A stretch of DNA of 64,000 nucleotides from Turnera subulata. Lineage: Eukaryota > Streptophyta > Magnoliopsida > Malpighiales > Passifloraceae. The notes beneath the pieces are model-generated. The model worked only from the letters and a program-made list of their open reading frames with translations. It had not been told where the DNA came from and ran no database searches. The stretch lies in assembly GCA_028386065.3 (NCBI GenBank), contig JAKUCV010000869.1:79900-143899 (forward strand), read 5' to 3'. Below are positions 33,061 through 44,373 of the stretch, one piece after another (within the stretch, counting starts at the first letter, position 1; the number at the start of each line of letters is the position of its first letter). The translations under genes were made by a program, and so were the position numbers.

Positions 33061-33707
33061 GAACTGGTTTGAGAAATACTAGAAGCAGCACAGGAACAAG
33101 GAATAAAACGTCAACTGACAAATAGCAAAACAAACATATATAACAGACACATAAAACATATATATTTCAATCTGTCGATAGCATCTATAGGCTATGCTAT
33201 GATTTCAAGCACACTCGATGGCATAAAACATAAATAATAGATCAAGGCATCGCCGCTGATAAATAGCGAAACAAACAAAACAAGCCCAGAATAAAGAGAC
33301 CAATAAGAGCAATTACTAAAAATGCAATTCACGAGTATCTAAGCACTGTATGAATCCAAGGACAATCACAAAATGCACGAGACAACATAACAAAAGTACT
33401 GATTATAAAAATGTAGAATAACAAAACATCCAGGATACCCAGGAGCTCAAAATCCTGGGACGAAAATAGACGCATAAAGTTTGACTCAACATAACAGACA
33501 TGACAATTGCATATTAAAGTAATAGTCACCACGCCACCGTCGGTCAAGAACCCAATTCTGCGAACAACAACCAGGCGATGACAGTAATGACCCAGCAGGA
33601 CACCTCTCAAAACAGACTGCTGACCATCCAATGGAGGGATGACAGACTAGACTCCATTCTTTATTTTGCAAATAGACTAAGCTTCCACTAAAACAATGCT
33701 GCACGGT

Positions 33708-35170
33708 TCACTTGCCACCCTTCTTGGCAGCGGATTTGGTCACCTTGGCACCAGATGGATCCTTCTTCTCCACGCTCTTGATGACTCCCACAGCAACAGT
33801 CTGGCGCATATCCCTCACAGCAAAACGACCAAGTGGAGGATACTCTGAGAAAGTTTCCACAACCATGGGCTTGGTGGGAATCATCTTCACCATACCAGCA
33901 TCACCATTCTTCAAGAACTTGGGCTCCTTCTCAAGTTCCTTACCAGAACGCCTGTCAATCTTGGTCAGGAGTTCAGCAAATTTGACTGCAATGTGGGAAG
34001 TGTGGCAGTCAAGAACTGGGGCATAACCGTTGCCAATCTGACCAGGGTGGTTCATGATGATAACTTGGGAAGTGAAATTGGCTGCCTCCTTAGCAGGGTC
34101 ATCCTTGGAGTTAGAAGCAACATAACCACGCTTCAGATCCTTCACAGCAACATTCTTCACGTTGAACCCAACATTGTCACCTGGAAGTGCCTCTTGGAGA
34201 GCCTCGTGGTGCATCTCCACAGACTTAACCTCAGTAGTCAGACCAGAGGGACCAAAAGTCACAACCATACCGGGCTTCAGGATACCAGTCTCAACACGAC
34301 CCACAGGGACAGTTCCAATACCACCAATCTTGTACACATCCTGGAGTGGGAGACGCAGGGGCTTGTCAGAGGGCCTCTTGGGCTCGTTGATCAAGTCAAG
34401 GGCCTCAAGGAGGGTTGGACCCTTGTACCAGTCAAGGTTGGTGGACCTCTCAATCATGTTGTCTCCCTCAAATCCAGAGATGGGGACGAAGGGGATTTTG
34501 TCAGGGTTGTACCCCACCTTCTTCAAGTATGATGAGACTTCCTTCACAATTTCATCGTACCTAGCCTTAGAGTACTTGGGAGTGGTAGCATCCATCTGCA
34601 AAGCAAGGCGACAAAACAAATGAGATGTAGTACAAAAATAACTTGAGCAAAAAGCACAAATTCATCACATTAGACAATAATCAAAGAACAGCACAGTCAG
34701 AAACAAACCTTGTTGCAGCAGCAAATCATTTGCTTCACACCAAGGGTGAAAGCAAGGAGAGCATGCTCACGGGTCTGCCCATCCTTGGAGATACCAGCCT
34801 CAAAACCACCAGTGGTGGAATCAATGATAAGCACGGCACAGTCGGCCTGGGAAGTACCAGTAATCATGTTCTTGATAAAGTCACGGTGACCAGGGGCATC
34901 AATGACTGTGCAGTAGTACTTGGTGGTCTCGAATTTCCAAAGAGCAATATCAATGGTGATACCACGCTCACGCTCAGCCTTCAGCTTGTCAAGCACCCAG
35001 GCGTACTTGAAGGACCTCTTGTTCATCTCAGCAGCTTCCTTCTCGAACCTCTCAATCACACGCTTGTCAATACCTCCTAGCTTGTAGATCAAGTGACCAG
35101 TGGTGGTCGACTTCCCGGAGTCGACATGGCCAATAACCACGATGTTGATATGAGTCTTCTCCTTACCCAT
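33708..35170 (-). CDS. eEF1A: eEF1A copy 1, elongation factor 1-alpha, 449 aa
   Basis: Delivers aminoacyl-tRNA to the ribosome as the GTP form. Coding exons are 35170-34709 (154 codons) and 34595-33708 (295 codons and stop), split by a 113-bp GT-AG intron after Lys154 inside the G4 motif (NK|MD). G1 GHVDSGKS is at 14-21, G3 DAPGH at 91-95, NKMD at 153-156. Domain 2 begins near 240 and the C-terminus is Lys-rich (AAKKGGK). The length equals the usual plant protein. A further intron lies in the 5' leader (35187-35676; CAG|GTTAGT donor, TGCAG acceptor), typical of plant eEF1A and often enhancing expression. The promoter lies at about 35700-35800. I see no defect; it appears to be a working gene. 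Confidence 0.97.
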
Positions 35171-35676
35171 GGTGAATCGTCAAACACTGCAGAGCAAGAG
35201 AAGACAGGTTTAACAAACAAAGAGAAACCTAGGTATTCCAAATTCATCACTACAGTACAAAAACAAAAGACAAAAGATCTAACCAAACAAGCCACCCAAA
35301 AGATAAACAGAATCAAGCAAACTAAGATCCAAATCTAAGAGAGATCAGATATCATATCAGGTATTCAAAAGACAATCGAGACCAAGTGTGAGCGACGAAA
35401 ATGAACACAAAAATGAATAGGAATAATAAATTAGATCCAGAAAATCGCCTAACAGATAACTCCAGTGAAAAGTAGGTCATCAAAAGCAAATCATATTCGA
35501 AGAACAAATGAACGTAGACGACTAAACATGAATCGGCTAACAGATCTCAAATCAACAAACAATCGCGATTCAACACCAAACTATACAAAACATAACATAG
35601 AAGATCCACAATCTAAGAGATGCTTCGCTTATTCTAAGCCACAGAAACGTAATAGAAAACGAATCGAGAAACTAAC

Positions 35677-35800
35677 CTGCTTAGAGCGAGAGAGAAATCA
35701 AGAGAGATCTGCTAAAACCCTAGCCGCGAGAGAGGAGGACCAGGAAATGAGAAGTGAAGAGAAACGATAGGGTTTGTGGATATTTATATCACAACAGAGG
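35677..35800 (-). promoter_or_regulatory. eEF1A copy 1 promoter and leader exon
   Basis: Minus-strand TATA sequence GATATAAATA at 35790-35781. A telo-box AAACCCTAG (plus-strand reading) at 35715-35723, a known element of plant eEF1A and ribosomal-protein promoters. The leader exon ends at 35677 with a GT donor. The same three elements recur at copies 2 and 3. Confidence 0.8.
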
Positions 35801-36428
35801 CACTTTCATTTCCCCAAAATGTCCTCGCGGGAGAGTTGTAATGTCGGAGATGTCCTCCCGTTGATTTTGTGAGGGGCGATTGTTGTCCCACTCGCAGAAA
35901 CCCTCGCGTGCGATATATTTAGGCAGGTGGGAGGACAAATTTGGGTAACACGCGCTAGAAAAGAGGGTGGCAGTGGCTGTGATTGTGATGATATTTTTTC
36001 CGATTTAAAGACTCAATGGTTGGCCTGGAGAATATCGTGGAAACTTATTGGACGCACCAAAAAGAAAAAGGAAAAAAAGGCTATTACTTGCTGCCAAAGG
36101 CAGGCTGGCAACGACGTCGTGATGTCGGTTTGCGTGACAGCAAAAGTAATAATAATTCAATACTTTAAAGTTTCCGACTTAGAAGATTCCTTTATTGGAT
36201 TAATCAACTATGTCTTGGCCTTTTAACATAGGTATGTTATTTTCATGCGCATATATATAAATAAATATATAGGTATGCTATTTCGACCAAAAAAAATACA
36301 TAGGTATGCTATTTGATAGGGACAAATTCTCTACTATGTTTCTTTTTTTTAGCGATTTGTTATGGCAATTATATTACACTATCTGAGTTGGAGTCCCTTT
36401 TTGACATAATCAATAATTTATTAGTGAT
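35801..36428. repeat. Upstream flank shared with eEF1A copy 2
   Basis: ACACGCGCTRGARAAGAG, AAAAAGAAAAAGGAAAAA, TGCCAAAGGCAGGCTG and AACGACGTCGTG blocks also occur at 40710-40880. No gene. Three short GGTATGCTATTT-type repeats lie at 36230-36315. Confidence 0.75.
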
Positions 36429-36994
36429 TAGACCTGGCAATCCGTGTTGACGGGTCGGGTTCGTGTCAGGTTGAACAGGTAAACAGGTTTCAATTTCTCA
36501 ACCCGTACCTGACCTATTTAATAATCGTGTCATGTCGTGTCAACCCGTTTATAACCGTGTCAGGTTCGGGTTGACCTACGGGTTACCTATTAATGCTTCA
36601 TTTGAAGTTTATCTATTTTGCATACTTTTCAAGAAAATAAGTATATAATTAGACCTTTTTATATATTAAATCAAATTATAAAATTATAAAATCATAATAT
36701 AATATATTTAAAATCATATATAATAATATGTTTTGGATAATTTTAATAATTTAGGCCTTAAATATTTTGTAACTCATATATTAATCAGTAAAATATATAG
36801 ACCCTAAATATAATCGGGTCATAAATAGGTACCCATCGGGTTGACGGGTCAACCCGCACTTGACCTGCTAATTTTTGTGTCGTGTCGGGTCAACCCATTT
36901 AACTAAACGGGTTGAAAATCTCTGACCTATATCTGCTAATTTCGTGTCGGGTTCGTATCGTGTTGTCGTGTCAATACCTGTTTTGCCAGGTCTA
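36429..36994. mobile_element. hAT-type non-autonomous element (566 bp)
   Basis: 8-bp target duplication TTAGTGAT at 36421-36428 and 36995-37002. Inverted ends TAGACCTGGCAA match the hAT TAG-x-CTGGCAA pattern. The subterminal CGGGTCRGGTTGAC / GTCAACCCG motifs are repeated many times in both orientations. The interior is AT-rich and non-coding. Confidence 0.92.
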
Positions 36995-37002
36995 TTAGTG
37001 AT

Positions 37003-38421
37003 CAGGTTATTGTGGACTCGTTTTCGAGACAAATATCAATTTTGCATTCACTGTGAATTGTTATGGCAGTTATATTACACTATCTAAGATGGAGTTCCTT
37101 CTTGGACGTAATTATTAGTGATAAGTTTTTTCTTCACTCTTTTTACGGACAAAAAAAATTAGTTTTGTATTCGGTGTGTATTGGACTTTCTTTTTGCGGA
37201 TAAACGTCTGTGCAGTGGATTGGGACAAGTAAAATTCGACGAATATATATGAGAATGAAATTTGAGGAAACATAATGAAGAGGAGGATCGATTAGATATT
37301 TTGCGGACACTTGTACCTGGAATAAGCAGGTGCGGCGGCTCTCAAACAAGACGTGTTAGGGTTTGTATAGCGAGGCACACTGCTCTTCTCTTTTTTCTTT
37401 TTTTTTTGTCGAAGCCGCGGTCTTTTTTCACAACCTTCTACGATAATAAGAAAGTATTTCTGTTGAAAACAATAGTAAGAAAGCATAAGAAAGTATTTAT
37501 TTAAGACAAATTGGAGTTGGACCCCATTTCTGTTCTTGGTGTGCGGGGCTGGGCTTTTCTGAAGTCATAACGAGCCTAACCTCCCTTGGTCTTTAATAGA
37601 TGGGACCGGGCTGGGCTTCCAACAAAGATTGCTCACCGCATAGGCATTGTTGGTTTGGTTCTGCGCCGGCAGAAAGTGAAAAGCTAACGACACTCTTTTT
37701 AGCCCACCGCAGAACAATTTTCTAGTTATTGATTCCAGAATATAAAGATGAAAAAAAATCACTTTTTTTGTTCCTTCGGCTGCGTACTTCAGAGGACAGT
37801 AAAAAGGAATGAAGAAAGAAGAATGTTTAAAAAGAGTTTGGCCAGAGATAGACAGACATCGAAAGATAGCTATGATACCATACGGATAACCCGCAAGCGA
37901 TATTGAATCAATTACAATTAAGGAGACAGATCGTACCAGTTTCAAAGTATAATTACATAGGGGATGGAAAATATAAGCATGAGCGATAAAAGAGTGCGTT
38001 CAAGCACCACCAGAAAGACACAAACAAGAAAAGGCCAAAGGTATGGCGATAATGCGGGGAAGACTTCACCTGCAAAATTACTGGCTCAAACATATAAGAA
38101 AAGATAAACAAAATAAAAAAGGGCCCCTAATACAGATATCTCACAGGAAGAAATAAGTTCGCAATAACAAATGACCAACAATATAAACTTCCATAAAAGC
38201 ATCCTGGTTGCAAAAAGTTCAGAACCAAAACAAATAGAACATTAATCGTAACCACACCACCGCCTGTCTAACACCCAATTCTGTGAACAACCAGGTGAAG
38301 AAGGTAATAACCAGAAACGATAGTCCTCAAAATAAACGGATATGGATGCAATACTCAAAATACTAACTAAAATCCGATGTTGAAACTCATCATAACATGC
38401 ACCAAAAACAAGCTGCAACGT
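37003..38421. other. Intergenic between eEF1A copies 1 and 2
   Basis: 37050-37300 is a second, diverged copy of the 36330-36428 flank (TATGGCARTTATATTACACTATCT), as upstream of copy 2. 38240-38420 is the 3' untranslated and downstream region of copy 2. Nothing recognised in between. Confidence 0.65.
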
Positions 38422-39886
38422 TCACTTCCCGCCCTTCTTGGCAGCAGATTTGGTCACCTTGGCACCAGAAGGATCCTTCTTCTCCACACTCTTGATGACT
38501 CCCACAGCAACAGTCTGGCGCATATCCCTAACAGCAAAACGACCAAGTGGGGGATACTCTGAGAAAGTTTCCACCACCATGGGCTTGGTGGGAATCATCT
38601 TCACCATACCGGCATCACCGTTCTTCAAGAACTTAGGCTCCTTCTCAAGCTCCTTACCAGAACGCCTGTCAATCTTGGTCAGGAGCTCAGCAAATTTCAC
38701 TGCAATGTGGGAAGTGTGGCAGTCCAGAACAGGGGCATAACCGTTTCCAATCTGACCAGGGTGGTTCATGATGATAACTTGTGATGTGAAGTTGGCTGCC
38801 TCCTTAGCAGGGTCATCCTTGGAGTTTGAAGCAACATAACCACGCTTCAGATCCTTCACAGCAACATTCTTCACGTTGAACCCAACATTGTCACCTGGAA
38901 GTGCCTCTTGGAGAGCCTCGTGGTGCATCTCCACAGACTTAACTTCAGTTGTCAGTCCAGAGGGACCAAAAGTCACAACCATACCGGGCTTCAGGATACC
39001 AGTCTCAACACGACCCACGGGCACAGTTCCAATACCACCAATCTTGTACACATCCTGGAGTGGGAGACGCAGGGGCTTGTCAGAGGGCCTCTTGGGCTCG
39101 TTGATCAAGTCAAGGGCCTCAAGGAGGGTTGGACCCTTGTACCAGTCAAGGTTGGTGGATCTCTCAATCATGTTGTCTCCCTCAAATCCAGAGATGGGGA
39201 CGAAGGGGATTTTGTCAGGGTTGTACCCCACCTTCTTCAAGTATGAGGACACTTCCTTCACGATTTCATCGTACCTGGCCTTAGAGTACTTGGGCGTGGT
39301 AGCATCCATCTGCAAAGCAAGGCGACAATACAAATGAGATGCAATACAAAAACAACTTTAGCAAAAAGCACAATTCATCACTTTATAAACAATATATCAA
39401 AGAACAGCACAGTCAGAAACAAACCTTGTTGCAGCAGCAAATCATTTGCTTCACACCAAGGGTGAAAGCAAGGAGAGCATGCTCACGGGTCTGACCATCC
39501 TTGGAAATACCAGCCTCGAAACCACCAGTGGTGGAATCAATGATAAGCACAGCACAATCAGCCTGGGAAGTTCCAGTAATCATGTTCTTGATAAAGTCAC
39601 GGTGTCCAGGGGCATCAATGACAGTGCAGTAGTACTTGGTGGTCTCGAATTTCCACAGAGCAATATCAATGGTGATACCACGCTCACGCTCGGCCTTGAG
39701 CTTGTCAAGCACCCAGGCGTACTTGAAGGACCTCTTGTTCATCTCAGCAGCTTCCTTCTCGAACCTCTCAATCACACGCTTGTCAATACCTCCTAGCTTG
39801 TAGATCAAGTGACCAGTGGTAGTCGACTTCCCGGAGTCGACATGGCCAATAACAACGATGTTGATGTGAGTCTTCTCCTTACCCAT
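38422..39886 (-). CDS. eEF1A: eEF1A copy 2, elongation factor 1-alpha, 449 aa
   Basis: Exons 39886-39425 and 39309-38422, intron at the same codon boundary as copy 1. The encoded protein is identical to that of copy 1 although many third positions differ (for example the ends of both exons), so selection or conversion maintains the protein. The start is the ATG at 39886; an in-frame ATG further up (39931) lies in the leader past the splice acceptor and would add 15 unrelated residues, so it is not used. The leader intron is 39900-40446. TATA and telo-box are present upstream. It appears to be a working gene. Confidence 0.97.
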
Positions 39887-40446
39887 ATTGAGAGTTAAAC
39901 TGCACACAGCACGGAAAACCATATTCAGCAACAGAGAACACTAACAAATCCATTATTTGGAGTACAAAAACAACAGACCACAGATCTGATCAAACCAGTC
40001 ATATCACAAAATACTCTGCAGCACCAGTTTCCACTCGAATTACTAAAAGTCAAATCAAAAACAAACTAAGAAGCGAATCTAGGAGAGCAGCAGTCATCAT
40101 AACGTGTTATTCCAGTCAAGCAAAAGTCGAAGGAAACGGAAACAAAGAATTAACACAAACAGGAACAGAGATTTATAGCTTAGATCTACCAATTACAGAG
40201 AAAAGAAAATCGCAAAGCAGCAGTTCAGATAACTCCGGTAAAAATCAAGCCATCAAAAAGCTAATCAGATTCAAAGAACAAATCAACAAAGAAGACTAAA
40301 ACATAAATCAGTTAACAGATCATAAATAGAGAAACCATAAAAGAATAAACAATCACGATTCAACACCAAACCATACACAACATCTCACATAGAAGATCTA
40401 CAATCTAAGAGAAGCTTCGTGACAGAAAACGAAACGAGAAACTAAC

Positions 40447-40560
40447 CAGCAGCGGTAGAGAGAAAACCAATTCGAGCTGCGCTAAAACCCTAGCCGCGAG
40501 GAGAGTAACAAATGAGAAGTGAAGAAAGGCAGTAGGGTTTGTGGATGTTTATATTACAGT
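40447..40560 (-). promoter_or_regulatory. eEF1A copy 2 promoter and leader exon
   Basis: Telo-box AAACCCTAG at 40485-40493 (plus-strand reading). Minus-strand TATA-like AATATAAACATC at about 40555-40544. The leader exon ends at the GT donor at 40447. Confidence 0.75.
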
Positions 40561-41013
40561 CGAGGTTTTCATTTACCCAAAATGTCCTCGTGGGAGAGTC
40601 CTAAATCTCGAAAATGTCTCCGCTCGTTGATTTCTGGAGGCGGGTTATTGTCCCACTCGCATATACCCTCGCGTGCGATTTTTTGTGTCGGGTGGGGGAG
40701 AATTTCGGATACACGCGCTGGAGAAGAGAGTGGTAGTGGCGTGATTGTGATGATAATTTTTTCGAATTAAAGATTCATTGGTCGGCATATAACGTGGAAA
40801 CCTCATTTGACGTACCAAAAAGAAAAAGGAAAAAAGGTTTTTGCTTGATGCCAAAGGCAGGCTGCAACGACGTCGTGTTTCAGTTTAAGTGACAGAAAAG
40901 GTAATACAATACTAATAAAATACTTAATGGTTGCCCACTTAGTTGGTTCCTTAATACAATACTAATAAATTTTTCCTAGATGCCTTGACCTTTTAATACA
41001 GAGGCATGCTATT

Positions 41014-41700
41014 TGATGGGACAAGCATCCTGGTACGTTTCTGTTTTTCAGGGTTTTGTTGTGGTAGTTATGTTACACTAACTAAGTTGGAGTTCCTTTT
41101 TGACATAATCCATAATTTAATAGCTTTACCCAATAAACAAAATTTATTAGTGATCCAGTTTTTTTCTGAACTACTCGTTACGGACAATATTAATATTTGC
41201 ATCCCCGGTTTTGTGGTCGAAGTAGTGTATTGGATTTTTTTATTGATAAAACAACATTGTAGTGGATTGAAACCATATAACAAGGAATTTGTGAGATTTT
41301 AAATTGACAGAACAGAATGAAGAGGATTGCAGGTTAAATTTTCTCTATGGATACCTGTATTGATAGGACAGGCACCCTGGTACGTTTCTCTTTTTCAGGA
41401 TTTTGTTGTGGTAGTTATATTACACTAACTAAGTTGGGGTTTCGACCCAAAAAAAAAAAAAAAACTAAGTTGGGGTTCCTTTTTTACATAATCTATAATT
41501 TAATAGCTTTACCCAATAAACAAAATTTATCAGTGACCAAGTTTTTTCCTCAACTACTTTTTACGGACAAGATTAGTATTTTGCATCCCGGTTTTGTGGT
41601 CGAATTGAGCATTTTAGTAGTGTATTGGATTTTTTTATTGATAAATATTATTGTATTGAATTAAAACCATAAAACTATAATAGTTATATTGGATTTTTTT
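41014..41700. repeat. Tandem duplication, about 350 bp x 2
   Basis: About 41014-41343 and 41361-41700 share GTACGTTTCTSTTTTTCAG, TTGTTGTGGTAGTTAT, CTTTACCCAATAAACAAAA and TTTTGTGGTCGAA, in order. The family is the same as the flank around the hAT element upstream of copy 1. It includes an unoccupied form of that element's target (41147-41154). Confidence 0.85.
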
Positions 41701-42143
41701 ATTGATAAATATTTATTTTATTGGACTGAGACCAAAAAACTACAAGGAATGAGATTTTAAATTGACAAAATAGAATGAGGAGGATGACAAGTTAGATTTT
41801 CTTTGCGGATACTTGTATTGTTCTATAAGTAGCATTAGGTACAGGCGCTATAAGACAATGGGGTTTTACAGTCAAGTGCAGTGTAATTCTTTTTGCATAT
41901 GCACAGTTTTAATTCCTATAAGAATATAAAAGTAATTCTCAAAACACAAAAGAATCGAGTTGGGCCACTTTTGTTTTCATGACGTTCAGGGGTGGACTTA
42001 ATGGGAAGTTAACCCTGTCCTCGGCCCTTGTCTCGACTATTTGAAACTGGGCTGGTTTCCATCGATTTGCAATTTTGTGTCGTATAAATTGCAGTCTCAA
42101 AATGCTAACAATTGATTCTGACAAATTAGAGGTAGTTGCTCAG
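41701..42143. other. Intergenic
   Basis: AT-rich; the end of the flank repeat and then no recognised feature. It ends with the target duplication of MULE-D (42134-42143). Confidence 0.55.
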
Positions 42144-43799
42144 GGGGATAATGACTCCGCGAATCCTATATCTTTTTTCGAAATCTCATTTGAGTCCTAA
42201 AAAAGAAAAACGCCTATTTCGAGTCCTATAATCTTTAAATTGGACACCAAATGAGTCCCCGTCCATGTTTCCGTCAATTTTTCCTGTTATCTTTGACTTT
42301 TTTAAATCCACATCATCACAGTCGTGCCACATAGGCTGCCACATCAAATACTTAAAAACAAATCCTTAATCTCTTTTTAAAAAATAAATAAATGGACCTA
42401 AATTGCATCACCTAATAGCCACCTGTGGAAGAGATGAAACCCAACAACGCAGCTGCGAACAAGAACACCACCACAACGACGGCGAATCCTTGGCGACCAG
42501 CCCAGCCACAACCAACAACCACTGACGATACCAACAACAACACAAACCCGAACCACCATCCGACGCCACAAACCCATACTGGATCTGCCCAGATCCCGTT
42601 GAACTACTCCAATCCGAACCTAAAATCACACTGCCGGAACAGCTCGCCAGCAACCCCAGCAACATGCAACAAACTGTGGCCGAACACCACAGCAACCACC
42701 CCGATCCGTCGAGTCCACCCCGAGACAACAAACAACCCAGCAACACTCACGACGGTCCAAGGCAAAACCACAGCCGTGAATCATCAATATAGAACCCACG
42801 ATTCGAATTAATCACAGAACTCAGAAAAGCCCGAGAAGAAAAAAAAAAAGAGGAAAAGAAATGGTGGCTTACCCCGTGAACGGCTTCGGTTCTGTGCACT
42901 CGAGCCTCCTCAATTTCTCGGCACAGGTACCCGTCACCAGCAAGCCTCCTAAGCCTTCCCCTTCGTCTAAGTAGCGGCGGCGATGGCGGCTCCTCAGATT
43001 TGTGTAGGCAGCGACCAAGAGGAAATGGCGGCGACGACTACTCCGACGATTCCTCGTGCCAAGCCTCCAACACCCAACCTTCTTCTCGAGTAATGGCGAC
43101 GGATGGTCTCAGTGAGTCGGTGGTGCGACAGTGCAAAGAAGAGAGGAAGACGATGACGATGAGTGGCAGTGCGAGATGCCACTCCTTGCCGCGACCTCGG
43201 GAGCCGGTGGCCCCACCTGAGGGGAATCGCCACTGACGATGACACTGCAGCCGGTGTCGCCCGCTCGTGAGCATGCTTGAGCCGAAAAGAGGAGCTCGGC
43301 CACCACAGCGTCGTCCGTCATCGCCACCTCGAGCCACTTGTGCTTCGCTGCCACCATCATGGCGGCACCACTCCCTTGAGAGGAAGAAATGGAAGAGGGA
43401 GATAGAGAAAGAGATGGGTAGGAGGAAGAGGAAGAATGGGTTTAGGTGGGTGGTCGGGCCTGAGTAAGAGGCAGAATGGGAGGAAGAGGAAGAATCTGGG
43501 TAGGATTTAGTTTATTAAGTTAAGTTAATTCTAATTCTAATTATAATTATCATTAATTGTCGCTGATTGATATTTACTGTCATTTATTAATCTAATTCTA
43601 ATTCTAATTCTAATTTTATTTTATTTATATTATTTTCCACTTAATTAGTTAACGGCCAGCTCTGCAAAAAATTGACGAAAGCATAGACGGGGACTCATTT
43701 GGTGTTCAATTTAAAGGTTATAGGACTCGAAATAGGCGTTTTTCTTTTTTAGGACTCAAATAAAATTTTGGAAAAAGATATAGGACGGAGTCATTATCC
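42144..43799. mobile_element. MULE-D: 1.66-kb Mutator-like element, same family as MULE-B
   Basis: 10-bp target duplication AGTTGCTCAG at 42134-42143 and 43800-43809. Inverted ends GGATAATGACTCC (42146 onward, and 43799 backward) are followed by TTTGAGTCCTA and CAAATGAGTCCCCGTC blocks, as in MULE-B. The interior 42430-43490 is GC-rich (Asn/Thr/Pro-coding on plus, Arg/Ala on minus), unlike the AT-rich arms, so captured host DNA is possible, but no source gene is recognised. TAATTCTAATTCTAATT microsatellite near 43525-43610. Confidence 0.88.
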
Positions 43800-43809
43800 A
43801 GTTGCTCAG

Positions 43810-44373
43810 GTGATCATTGTGTAGAATAGTAGCGACCTCAGTCCTCCTCAGTCATGACTTCTTCTCATTTGTGTGTATCTATATACCATTAATTTGACAA
43901 GAACTTTTGCTGCTGCAGCTGCTGTCTTGCTTACACATGTTTCTTAATGCCGCAAACTAGAAACCTCCCGGCGTTAGTTTCATTTCTAAAGATTAAAAGT
44001 CATGGACGAATTGCAAACACTATTGAAAGAAAAGCACACACTACGTCCGTTTTAAATGATGAATCTGAAAGGCAAACGATAGCATAACACAGATAATATT
44101 AAAGCATCCTCAGGTAGCTCAAAAGTTTAGGACAACCAAACAAAAACTCAGGATGGGCATTAAAAAACGCAACGACAAAGACTTAAACTATTACCCCTAC
44201 CACCGCCTGTCTAATACCCAATTCTGCGAACAACAACCAGGTGATGATGGTAAGGGCATGACACTGTACTTCTCAAAATAAACTGGTACCCATCCAGTAG
44301 ACAAATAACTAACTAAAATCCATTTTCCAAATTTATCATAACCTGCACTTGCAAACAAACCAAGCTGCAGCAT
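43810..44373. other. 3' flank of eEF1A copy 3
   Basis: 44190-44250 resembles the corresponding downstream segments of copies 1 and 2 (ACCGCCTGTCTAATACCCAATTCTG). No gene. Confidence 0.65.

Noticed and set aside
33993..34623. Plus-strand frames of 153-179 codons over eEF1A copies (also at 38.9 and 45.2 kb)
   Set aside because: Shadows of the strongly codon-biased eEF1A exons on the minus strand.
38422..39931. Upstream in-frame ATG (39931) as the eEF1A copy 2 start
   Set aside because: It lies across the leader-intron acceptor (39900/39899), and the extra residues are absent from every other eEF1A.
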